A program made the position numbers and the translations under genes. A stretch of DNA of 64,000 nt from Angomonas deanei (taxonomy: Eukaryota > Euglenozoa > Kinetoplastea > Trypanosomatida > Trypanosomatidae), in NCBI GenBank assembly GCA_903995115.1, contig LR877147.1, positions 964,001 through 1,028,000 of the forward strand, in the 5' to 3' direction. This document shows positions 11,019 to 18,111 of the stretch, in pieces. Numbering within the stretch: the first letter of the stretch is position 1; every line of letters begins with the position of its first letter. The notes under the pieces were generated by a model. It was not told where the DNA came from and did not search any database. It saw only the letters and a list, made by a program, of their open reading frames with translations.

Positions 11019-11699
11019 CTAAGCCACCATGCGATCCCTGGAGCTGTTACGCGGGTCGATCAGCTTCTTCCAGTTCAGTGCATAACTGTTAATAAACGCC
11101 TTCAGCAACACGCTCACGTGGAGGGCGGCCATCTCCACCCGGAGGAGGTAGTCCGTGTCGATCTGCTGCAGCTCGAGCAGGGCGGACGGGGGTACCTTCT
11201 TCTTTTCCTCCTTCCCATCCCCGAGCACCTTCTCCTCCACGGCTCCACGTTCCTTGAGGTACTCCCGTGCCACAAACACGCCACACGGCAGGGAGGCACC
11301 ACCCTCCTTCCCCTCCGACGACCCTTTGACCAGTGCGTTCTGTATCGTATCGAGGGAACCCAGCACCGCGAACTGCACCGCCACCCCGAGGTTATCCTCC
11401 TCCTTCCGCTCCGGGATGCGGATGGCAATCACCAGCCGGATCTGCTCCACCGCCTCGAAGACGGACTTCCCCAGCTGTTGGTACCGCTGTAGCAGCTGCA
11501 GCACCGCAGTGGGGGTGGCCGCCGCCCCTGCCGGCTGCTTCCCCAGCTCCTGCCGTGCCTTGGAGACCTCGGTGATGAACTGGTCCAACTCCTGGGTGGA
11601 GTGCTCCGACCACTGGTGTACCTGCGCGAGGGAGAGATCCTCCGTGTAGGTGTCACGCAACTTCTGTGCCATCGCACCACGCTTGACGGGGGCTGACAT
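11019..11699 (-). CDS. PA26: Proteasome activator PA26 (11S/REG-type, kinetoplastid)
   Basis: The 226-residue product matches T. brucei PA26 as I remember it along its whole length: an N-terminal RDTYTEDLS helix, IAIRIPERKEEDNLGVAVQ (about residues 91-109, which covers the activation loop), LLELQQIDTDYLLRVEMA, and the end LNWKKLIDPRNSSRDRMVA. PA26 forms a heptameric ring that docks on the 20S proteasome. Its C-terminal residues insert into alpha-subunit pockets and the activation loop opens the gate. Length, the conserved loop and the -MVA end (PA26 ends -MVS) all fit. A Lys/Glu-rich loop (GDGKEEKKK) sits where PA26 has a variable linker. The stop is TAG at 11019-11021. This gene is the strongest taxonomic marker in the window. 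Confidence 0.93.
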   Translation of the reverse strand: MSAPVKRGAMAQKLRDTYTEDLSLAQVHQWSEHSTQELDQFITEVSKARQELGKQPAGAAATPTAVLQLLQRYQQLGKSVFEAVEQIRLVIAIRIPERKEEDNLGVAVQFAVLGSLDTIQNALVKGSSEGKEGGASLPCGVFVAREYLKERGAVEEKVLGDGKEEKKKVPPSALLELQQIDTDYLLRVEMAALHVSVLLKAFINSYALNWKKLIDPRNSSRDRMVA

Positions 11700-12523
11700 T
11701 CTGTTTTTTTTATTTATTTATCCTTGTATGTGAAAGAAAAACCACACAGACAGAAATAAGCTCTATCCTAGATACCTAGTAGGAGAAATGAGAAAGAGGG
11801 AGAAGAGCGGATAAGCCCGTCTCTGGCGGAAGGAGGATACTCCCGTGAACAGGGGGTCCTACCATCCATCAAATTTCGTATAACTTACGACATGTCATCC
11901 TCGCCTTCCCAAAAAAGGCCTTTAGTGAAACTTCCCGACAGGAAACGTGGCGATAGGGGGGCGGTTTTTGGTTGGGCAATTTTTTTTTTTACAGTGGATG
12001 ATATTAAATGAGTCAAATGATCTATCTTTTTTTTTTTTTTTTAAACAGAAAGAAAAACACAAAAATTTTAAGCATTGAGAATGAACAAATCACACTCGCA
12101 TTTTTTTTTTTTTTGAAATTTCCCGTGTATAGAGGGGGAAAGAGGAATGGCGTCGAGCTCATTCATCGGTGAGAATACCCCAACCTCTAACCACAAAAAA
12201 CAATAAAAAAAAAAGAAACGTGAATGGCAGTATGCTAGCTAGAGGAGTCCTAAACAAGTGTTCTCCGCATACCACTGGGACTTGATACATTCATAGAAAA
12301 ACAAACAAACAGTAAAAAAAAAAAAAGGTAGATCAAAACTTAAAAACTTTTACCAATATTAAAAATAATTTTAAAAAAAAATTGCATAATGGCAATACGC
12401 ACCGAGGTGCGTATTAACCTCGATGTATGAAACACATACTTTATTATTGATATTTTTGAGGTAAAACAAATAAAATTTTTTTTACAATAAAAGTAATAAT
12501 AAAAACAGATATTCAGCATTTTT
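11700..12523. other. Long intergenic region beside the CCCH-like array
   Basis: This 824-base stretch contains several T runs of 10-15 bases and a perfect hairpin at 12394-12415. I see no convincing frame, no tRNA-like T-arm and no clear snoRNA boxes. Its right part (about 12450-12523) begins to resemble the 3' flank of the array units (the phrase ATTCAGCATTTTT recurs), so it marks the left border of the tandem duplication. Confidence 0.6.
12394..12415. repeat. Perfect 10-bp inverted repeat with 2-base loop
   Basis: Left arm AATACGCACC (12394-12403), loop GA, right arm GGTGCGTATT (12406-12415); the arms pair perfectly. It lies in the 3' flank of the first array unit. A second short inverted pair (GTATG/CATAC) follows near 12424-12438. 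As RNA it would form a stable stem at the 3' side of the pseudogene transcript. Confidence 0.9.
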
Positions 12524-12850
12524 TCAGGGCAAGCCGCGAACCATTCCTTGTACGGTGCCACACTGTATTATTCTCTCAGGAGATACTTCCCCAGGTGGTG
12601 CGGCTGCCACCGCCTGGTTGGTAGGGTGCAAGGTAGTGTCTGCCTCACGGGCGGCCTTCTCCCACAGGATAGGGTGCTCCCAACTGTAGGGGTTGTGACG
12701 ATAGCGAAGCATGGTTGGATTGTTGATGGAGTGAGTGCTGAAATATCGTTTGTCTGCAGCGAGGTGAGAGGGGAGGGAGAGTGTGTGTGAAGGGGTACAC
12801 GCTTGCGGTAGTCGTGAGAGTCGACAGAAGCAAGTAGACCAACTGTACAA
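12524..12850 (-). pseudogene. Array unit A: CCCH-like family member with internal deletion
   Basis: The unit keeps the family 5' part (DKRYFSTHSINNPT, then the ATG of MLRYRHNPYSWEHP at 12712-12710) and a fragment of the 3' end (GEVSPERI, matching GEYLPRE in unit G). The whole Cys/His-rich core between them is missing: a short Ala/Thr stretch replaces about 90 residues found in the sister units. It has no zinc-ligand cluster, so it cannot make the family protein. It sits at the left (3'-most) edge of the array, as expected for a decaying terminal copy. Confidence 0.75.
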
Positions 12851-12889
12851 GACCGGGAAGTTTCAGTAGTGAGATTGAAAACAAGGTCA

Positions 12890-13124
12890 ACTAAAAAAGA
12901 AAAGAAAAGTATCCACTATTTACTGTACGCCGCTGAGGGCGTTTTTCGGGGAAGTGCGTGTTAAATGCCAAAAGACAGATAAACGCACATCCATTTTTAC
13001 AATAACTATCAGTTTTTTTTTTTTAAAAGTAATTAAACTCTACGAAAATGAAAAAGAGATTCAGCATTTTTGAGGGAGCACTGTGAACCATTCGGTTGCA
13101 CGGTGCTGCGGAGTATTACTCGTC
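12890..13124. repeat. Type I inter-unit spacer of the array
   Basis: This spacer recurs at about 13776-14014 and 16316-16546 with high identity. Shared phrases are CCACTATTTACCGTACGCC (or a close variant), GGGAAGTGCGTGTTAAATG, CACATCCATTT and GTAATTAAACTCTACGAAAA. It lies 3' of units B, C and F. The short perfect similarity and shared indels point to recent tandem duplication. Confidence 0.85.
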
Positions 13125-13188
13125 TTAGAGATACTCCCCCAGGTTGTGCGGAAAGCGCGCAAGACGGGGGGCCCCCCCCCCCCCCGCG

Positions 13189-13226
<38 letters not shown>

Positions 13227-13247
13227 ACACCCCCCCCCCCAAAAAAA

Positions 13248-13286
<39 letters not shown>

Positions 13287-13610
13287 CCGACGACGTAGCG
13301 AGTAGATAGCACACCGCGCGTCCTCTTTGTTGACAGTATGACCGTCCGGGGAGTCCTTGTAGTTCATCAGCTCACCGGGGTGGTGGGCGTAGAGACAAGC
13401 ACCTTGTTGGTGCCAGGAACACGTGGACCCGTGCTTGCAGAGGGACGTGAGGTAGTGAATCACCTTCTCCTCCGGTTCGGGGGTCTTCTGCGGCGGACCG
13501 GAGGCCTTTTTCATTGCCGGTTGAGGGGAGGCGGGGGGTGGGGCCGTGGACGGCGTCTCCCACAGGATGGAGTGTTCCCGACTGTAAGGGTTGTGACGGT
13601 AGCGAAGCAT
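13125..13610 (-). CDS. Array unit B: CCCH-like Cys/His protein, sequence corrupted in the middle
   Basis: The start is the only in-frame ATG (13610-13608, MLRYRHNPYSREHSILWE); the stop is TAA at 13125-13127. The first Cys/His cluster is intact (C-x5-C-x7-C-x3-H in SLCKHGSTCSWHQQGACLYAH), and the C-terminal RFPHNLGEYL is present. Between them, 13168-13288 is nearly pure C on the + strand and reads as poly-Gly. Unit F has the same flanks about 3 bases further apart and carries normal sequence with the second Cys/His cluster there. I take this as a consensus artefact of an otherwise ordinary gene. The 5' half resembles unit D and the 3' half unit F, so the unit is a recombinant. Confidence 0.55.
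13168..13288. other. Probable assembly artefact: long C run replacing coding sequence
   Basis: About 120 bases are almost all C, broken only by GCG, AAACA and AAAAAAAGGGG. The equivalent stretch in unit F (about 16590-16713) is ordinary coding DNA, and the distance between conserved flanks differs by only about 3 bases. Replacement at equal length is what a failed consensus gives, not an insertion. Confidence 0.8.
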
Positions 13611-14014
13611 GGTTGGATTGCTGGTCGAGAGAATGCTGAAATATCGCTTGTCTGAGTCGAGGGGAGAGGGGAGGGAGGGGGGGGGGGGGAAGGGGGCACG
13701 CTTTTGAGAGTCCACAGAGGCAAGTAGACCAAGTATACAGGACCGGGAAGTTTCAGTAGTGAGGATGAAAACAACATCAACTAAAAACAAACAAACAAAC
13801 AAACTTTCCGCTATTTACCGTACGCCACTGGGGGCGTTTTTCGGGGAAGTGCGTGTTAAATGTCTATAGACAGATCAACACACATCCATTTCAACAATAA
13901 CTATCCGATTTCTCAAAAAGTAATTAAACTCTACGAAAATGAAAAAGAGATTCAACATTTTTGAAGGAGCACCGTGAACCGTTCGTTGCACGGTGCTACG
14001 GAGTATTACTCGTC

Positions 14015-14419
14015 TTAGAGATACTCCCCCAGGTTGTGCGGAAAGCGCGCATGACGGAGGGTGCACCCCTCGCGGCAGCGGTACCTCTTGTCCCTGCATC
14101 GCACCGCCACTCCGCCCAAGTACGCCACGCACCGGTCGGGGCGCTCGTACTCCTCGCCGAGCCAAATGTGCCAGTCGGCGCGACGACGTAGCGAGTATAT
14201 AGCGCGTCGTGCGTCCACGTCGTTGGTAATGCCGCTTTCCAGTGAGTCCTTGTAGTTCATGAGCTCACCGGGGTGGTGGGCGTAGAGACAAGTCCCTTGA
14301 CGGCGCCGGTGACACGTGGACCCGTGTTTGCAGAGGGACGTGAAGTAGTGCACTACCGGCCGCGCCTCGTAAATTATAGTTTTATCCAAACTATAAGGGT
14401 TGTGACGGTAGCGAAGCAT
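14015..14419 (-). CDS. Array unit C: small CCCH-like Cys/His protein
   Basis: Product of 134 residues from the ATG at 14419-14417 (MLRYRHNPYSLDKT), stop TAA at 14015-14017. Two conserved clusters are seen. The first is C-x5-C-x7-C-x3-H in CKHGSTCHRRRQGTCLYAH, followed by HPGELMNYKDS. The second is C-x10-C-x6-C-x3-C-x3-H in the segment beginning DRCVAYLGG and ending CTLRHARFP. The first is close to, but not the same as, the classic CCCH finger (C-x8-C-x5-C-x3-H) of RNA-binding proteins. Open frame continues upstream of this Met without an ATG; the homologous stretch is coding in unit G, so these copies seem to have lost the original N-terminus. RNA binding is inference. Confidence 0.7.
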   Translation of the reverse strand: MLRYRHNPYSLDKTIIYEARPVVHYFTSLCKHGSTCHRRRQGTCLYAHHPGELMNYKDSLESGITNDVDARRAIYSLRRRADWHIWLGEEYERPDRCVAYLGGVAVRCRDKRYRCREGCTLRHARFPHNLGEYL

Positions 14420-14559
14420 GGTTGGATTGTTGATGGAGTGAGTGCTGAAATATCGCTTGTCTGCGTCGAGGGGAGAGGGGAGAGGGAGTGTGTGAAGGGG
14501 TACACGCTTGTGAGAGTCCACAGAGGCAAGTAGACCAACTGTACAGGACCGGGAAGTTT

Positions 14560-14727
14560 TAGTAGGTGGTATTGAAGGTAAAATAGATAGAAAAGAAAAA
14601 CGTTTTTTGACTTTTTGATTAAAAAAAAAAAAAAATCGAATACACAGACCACATGCAGCGTAAAGCGCATGATGGCCCAGGTGTCGGATGTGTTAAACGC
14701 CTGAAAACAGGACGCCTACATCCGTGG
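14560..14727. repeat. Type II inter-unit spacer of the array
   Basis: The spacer recurs at about 15470-15711 and 17100-17322. Shared phrases include GGTAAAATAGA, GAAAAGA, CCACATGCAGCGTAAAGCGC, GTTAAACGCC and TTAAAACAGAA variants. It lies 3' of units D, E and G and is unrelated to the type I spacer, so the array is built from two kinds of unit. Confidence 0.8.
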
Positions 14728-15324
14728 TTAAGAGGACCACATAAGAGCCAATATTTCAGAGGGCTGTGTTACGTAAGGTCGATTACACAGCGCTCCGTCG
14801 TATTGCTCTCTCAGGAGATACTCCCCCAGGTTTCGTGGGAAGCGCTTATGACGGCGTGTGCACCCCTCGCGGCAGCGGTAGATATCGTCGTTGCATTTCA
14901 CCGCCTCCCCAGCCAAGTACGCCACGCACCGATCAGGGTGCTCGTACTCCTTGGCGAGCCATGCGTTCCAGTCGGCAAGACGGCGCGGCGCGTATGCAGC
15001 ACGTCGTGCGTCCTCGTCGTTGGTAATGCCGCTTTCCAGCGAGTCCTTGTAGTTCATCAGCTCACCGGGGTGGTGGGCGTAGAGGCAAGCACCCCGACGG
15101 TGCCAGGAACAGTTGAGACGGTGCCTGCAGAGGGACGTGAGGTAGTGTATGTCCTTCTCATCCGGCTTGGGTGTCTTCTTCTTCGGCTTAGGGGTCTTCT
15201 TCAGCGGCGGCTCGGAGGCCTTCTTCATCGCGGGCTGAGGGGAGGCGGGGGGTGGGGCCGTGGACGGCGTCTCCCACAGGATGGAGTGTTCCCGACTGTA
15301 AGGGTTGTGACGGTAGCGAAGCAT
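14728..15324 (-). CDS. Array unit D: CCCH-like Cys/His protein, longer form
   Basis: From the ATG at 15324-15322 (MLRYRHNPYSREHSILWE) the product is 198 residues. An upstream in-frame ATG at 15561 would add 79 residues, but it lies in a palindrome and is not shared. After a Pro/Lys-rich linker (KKTPKPKKKTPKPDEK) come the first cluster (CRHRLNCSWHRRGACLYAH) and the second (from DRCVAYLAGEAV to CTRRHKRFP). The frame passes the point where units B, C, E and F stop (GEYL) and adds about 23 residues read from the type II spacer before TAA at 14728. The Lys/Pro linker is shared with unit B. Confidence 0.7.
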   Translation of the reverse strand: MLRYRHNPYSREHSILWETPSTAPPPASPQPAMKKASEPPLKKTPKPKKKTPKPDEKDIHYLTSLCRHRLNCSWHRRGACLYAHHPGELMNYKDSLESGITNDEDARRAAYAPRRLADWNAWLAKEYEHPDRCVAYLAGEAVKCNDDIYRCREGCTRRHKRFPRNLGEYLLREQYDGALCNRPYVTQPSEILALMWSS

Positions 15325-15548
15325 GGTTGGATTGCTGGTCGAGAGAATGCTGAAATATCGCTTGTCTGAGTCGAGGTGAGAGGGGAGGGAGTGTGTGTGT
15401 GTGTGAAGGGGTACACGCTTGTGAGATTCCACAGAAGCAAGTAGACCAACTGTACAGGACCGGGGAGCTTTAATACGCCGTATTGGAGGTAAAATAGACA
15501 GAAAAGAAAAATGGTTTTTGACTTTTTGATTCAGAAAAAAAATTGAAT

Positions 15549-15588
15549 ACATAGACCACATGCGCTTTACACTGCATGTGGTCTATGT
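15549..15588. repeat. Perfect 15-bp palindrome with 10-base loop
   Basis: Left arm ACATAGACCACATGC (15549-15563), loop GCTTTACACT, right arm GCATGTGGTCTATGT (15574-15588). The equivalent place in the other type II spacers reads CACATGCAGCGTAAAGCGC without the second arm, and the loop plus right arm are the reverse complement of that phrase. A local inversion or template switch at a hairpin would produce this. Confidence 0.9.
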
Positions 15589-15711
15589 GGTATTAAATAC
15601 CTTAAAACAGAACGCGCACATCTTTGGTTAAGAGAACCACATAAGAGTCAATATTACAGAGGGCTGTGTTACGTAAAGTCGATTGCACAGCGCCACGCCG
15701 TATTACTCGTC

Positions 15712-16045
15712 TTAGAGATACTCCCCCAGGGTTCGTGGGAAGCGCGCATGACGGAGCGTGCACCCTTCACAGCAGCGGTACTTCCCGTCCCTGCATCGCA
15801 CCGCCTCCCCAGCCAAGTACGCCACGCACCGATCAGGGCGCTTGTCCTCCTCGGCGAGCCATGCGTGCCAGTCCGAGCGACGGTGTAGCGAGTATATAGC
15901 GCGTTGTGCGTCCACGTCGTTGATAATGCCAACCTCCTGTAGGCCCCTGTTGTTCATGAGTTCACCGGGGTGGTGGGCGTAGAGACAAGTCCCTTGACGG
16001 CGCCGGAGACACGTATCACCGTGTCTGCAGAGGGACGTGAGGTAG

Positions 16046-16078
<33 letters not shown>

Positions 16079-16145
16079 CCGGGGCCCCCCCCTTAATTTT
16101 TAAAGATTCATCCCAACTGTGAGGGTTGTGACGGTAGCGAAGCAT
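15712..16145 (-). CDS. Array unit E: CCCH-like Cys/His protein, sequence corrupted near the start
   Basis: The ATG (16145-16143, MLRYRHNPHSWDES) and the stop TAA (15712-15714) are those of the family, but the frame is lost across a C/G run at 16046-16093. Downstream of it the core is intact: the Cys/His cluster ending in CLYAH, then HPGELMNNRGLQEVGIIND (a diverged linker) and the second cluster from DRCVAYLAGEAV to CTLRHARFP. Apart from the corrupted patch it looks like a working copy. Its 5' part also runs into the corrupted G/A stretch at 16203-16300. Confidence 0.5.
16046..16093. other. Probable assembly artefact: C/G run in unit E
   Basis: A run of C, a short GGGG and another C run stand where units C and F carry linker sequence between the 5' part and the first Cys/His cluster. 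The run breaks the frame of unit E. Its nature matches the C run of unit B. Confidence 0.7.
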
Positions 16146-16202
16146 GGTTGGATTGCTGGTCGAGAAAATGCTGAAATATCGCTTGTCTGCGGCGAGGGGA
16201 GA

Positions 16203-16238
16203 GGGGGGGGGGGGGGGGTGGGGGAAGGAAAAAAAAAA

Positions 16239-16291
<53 letters not shown>

Positions 16292-16300
16292 AATTTTTTT
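16203..16300. other. Probable assembly artefact: G run then A run upstream of unit E
   Basis: About 17 G, then a G/A mix and roughly 60 near-continuous A replace a stretch that in units B, C, D and F reads as a TG-rich tract followed by about 70 bases of conserved sequence. The distance between shared flanks is close to that in unit B. This is best read as low-quality consensus. Confidence 0.7.
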
Positions 16301-16546
16301 AAAATGAACTTAAAAACAACATCAAAAAAAAAAAATCCACTATTTACCGTACGCCACTGGGGGCGTATTTCGGGAAGTGCGTGTTAAATGTCTATAGACC
16401 GATCAACACACATCCATTTTTACAATAACTATCAGTTTTTTTTTTTAAAAGTAATTAAACTCTACGAAAATGAAAAAGAGATTCAGCATTTTTGAGGGAG
16501 CACTGTGAACCATTCGGTTGCACGGTGCTGCGGAGTATTACTCGTC

Positions 16547-16960
16547 TTAGAGATACTCCCCCAGGTTGTGCGGAAAGCGCGCATGACGGAGGGTGCACCC
16601 CTCGCGGCAGCGGTACCTCTTGTCCCTGCATCGCACCGCCACTCCGCCCAAGTACGCCACGCACCGGTCGGGGCGCTCGTACTCCTCGCCGAGCCAAATG
16701 TGCCAGTGCACACGACGACGTAGCGAGTATATAGCGCGTCGTGCGTCCACGTCGTTGGTGATGCCACTGTCCCGTGAGTCCTTGTAGTTCATGAGCTCAC
16801 CAGGGTGGTGGGCGTAGAGACAAGTCCCTTGTTGGTGCCGGGAACACGTGGGCCCGTGCTTGCAGAGGGACGTGAAGTAGTGCACTACCGGCCGCGTGCT
16901 GTACATTATCCAGGTTTTAGATTCATCCCAACTGTAGGGGTTGTGACGGTAGCGAAGCAT
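16547..16960 (-). CDS. Array unit F: small CCCH-like Cys/His protein
   Basis: Product of 137 residues from the ATG at 16960-16958 (MLRYRHNPYSWDESKTW) to TAA at 16547-16549. The first cluster is CKHGPTCSRHQQGTCLYAH; the second runs from DRCVAYLGGVAV to CTLRHARFP. It is nearly identical to unit C downstream of HPGELMNYKDS and to unit B at the 3' end and in its flank. It is a clean reference copy against which units B and E can be judged. Confidence 0.72.
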   Translation of the reverse strand: MLRYRHNPYSWDESKTWIMYSTRPVVHYFTSLCKHGPTCSRHQQGTCLYAHHPGELMNYKDSRDSGITNDVDARRAIYSLRRRVHWHIWLGEEYERPDRCVAYLGGVAVRCRDKRYRCREGCTLRHARFPHNLGEYL

Positions 16961-17322
16961 GGTTGGATTGTTGATGGAGTGAGTGCTGAAATATCGCTTG
17001 TCTGCGTCGAGGGGAGAGGGGAGGGAGAGTGTGTGTGTGTGAAGGGGTACACGCTTGTGAGAGTCCACAGAGGCAAGTAGACCAACTATACAGGACCGGG
17101 GAGCTTTAATACGCGGTATTGGAGGTAAAATAGACAGAAAAGAGAAACTATTATTATTTAGATTTTTTTTTTTTTAAACAAAAACAAAATGAATACTAAG
17201 AGCCACATGCAGCGTAAAGCGCACTATGGATTAGGTGTTGGACGCGTTAAACGCCTTAAAACAGAAGGCGCGCAGTCTTAATTAAGATAATCACAGAAGA
17301 GTCCACACAGCGCTACGCAGTA

Positions 17323-17934
17323 TTACTCTCTTGGGAGATACTCCCCCAGCTTTCGTGGGAACCGCTTATGACGGCGTGTGCACCCTTCACAGCAGCGGTA
17401 GATCCCGTCGCTGCATTGCACAGCATGCCCAGCCAAGTACGCCTCGCACCGATCAGGGTGCTCGTACTCCTTGGCGAGCCATGCGTTCCAGTCGGCGAGA
17501 CGGCGCGGCGAGTATGCAGCGCGTCGTGCGTCCACGTCGTTGGTAATGCCGCTTTCCAGCGAGTCCTTGTAGTTCATGAGCTCACCGGGGTGGTGGGCGT
17601 AGAGACAAGTCCCTCGTTGGTACCGGGGACAGTTGGGACGGTGGATACAGAGGTCCGTGAGGTAGTGAATCTCCTTCGCCCTCCGCCGGCGAGGTCGTTT
17701 TACCGGCGGCTTCTCGTATTGGAGAGGGGTATAGGGGTCATTACTGTAGCGGCGTGACGGCGGTGTTGGTCTGGTGGGAGAGAGAATCTCAGTGGGCGAG
17801 GAAGAGACGAGAAAGCTCGGTGCGGTCGGTACGGTGTCGTGGACCTCCTCTTCCTCCTTGGTGGTTTGCGGTAAAGGGACGACAGTATGGTGGTCCAATG
17901 CGGTGTGGGGAGGGGAGTCTGAACTGCCGCTCAT
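17323..17934 (-). CDS. Array unit G: full-length CCCH-like Cys/His protein, likely founder
   Basis: Product of 203 residues with its own ATG (17934-17932, MSGSSDSPPHTALDHH) and stop TAA (17323-17325). Residues 1-70 are Ser/Pro/Thr-rich and unlike anything in the other units, except that SRRYSNDPYTPLQYEKPP aligns with RYRHNPYSREHSILWETP of units B and D. After a basic stretch (KRPRRRRAKE) come the two clusters: C-x5-C-x7-C-x3-H (CIHRPNCPRYQRGTCLYAH) and C-x10-C-x6-C-x3-C-x3-H (from DRCEAYLAGHAV to CTRRHKRFP). It sits at the 5' end of the array. Because its N-terminus is complete, the other units look like 5'-truncated derivatives. The basic patch could serve in nuclear import or RNA binding; this is inference. 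Confidence 0.75.
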   Translation of the reverse strand: MSGSSDSPPHTALDHHTVVPLPQTTKEEEEVHDTVPTAPSFLVSSSPTEILSPTRPTPPSRRYSNDPYTPLQYEKPPVKRPRRRRAKEIHYLTDLCIHRPNCPRYQRGTCLYAHHPGELMNYKDSLESGITNDVDARRAAYSPRRLADWNAWLAKEYEHPDRCEAYLAGHAVQCSDGIYRCCEGCTRRHKRFPRKLGEYLPRE

Positions 17935-18111
17935 GAAGGGCGGCCAAAGCGTGTCTAGACAGAGGTGAAGATAAGAGGGAGGGGAGTGGTTTTATGAAGG
18001 TGAAGTGTTAAAAAAAAAAAAAAGGATGTACTGGGATGGGGGAAAAAATAGCGTCGAATGACATAATGACACACTGTGATTGAATTGATGTTTAATTCTT
18101 CCTCCAAGAGT

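Noticed and set aside
11700-12500. tRNA or snoRNA in the long gap beside the array
   Set aside because: No T-arm consensus, no cloverleaf-like pairing and no C/D boxes in suitable positions could be found by eye.
13033-13314. Gly-rich or Pro-rich proteins on both strands
   Set aside because: They are translations of the C-run artefact in unit B.
14728-15026. Open frames on the + strand opposite the CCCH-like units
   Set aside because: They recur in each unit only because the units are repeated; the minus frames carry the conserved Cys/His pattern.
12500-17940. The array as a mobile element
   Set aside because: I see no terminal repeats, target-site duplications, reverse transcriptase or transposase; the pattern fits tandem gene duplication.
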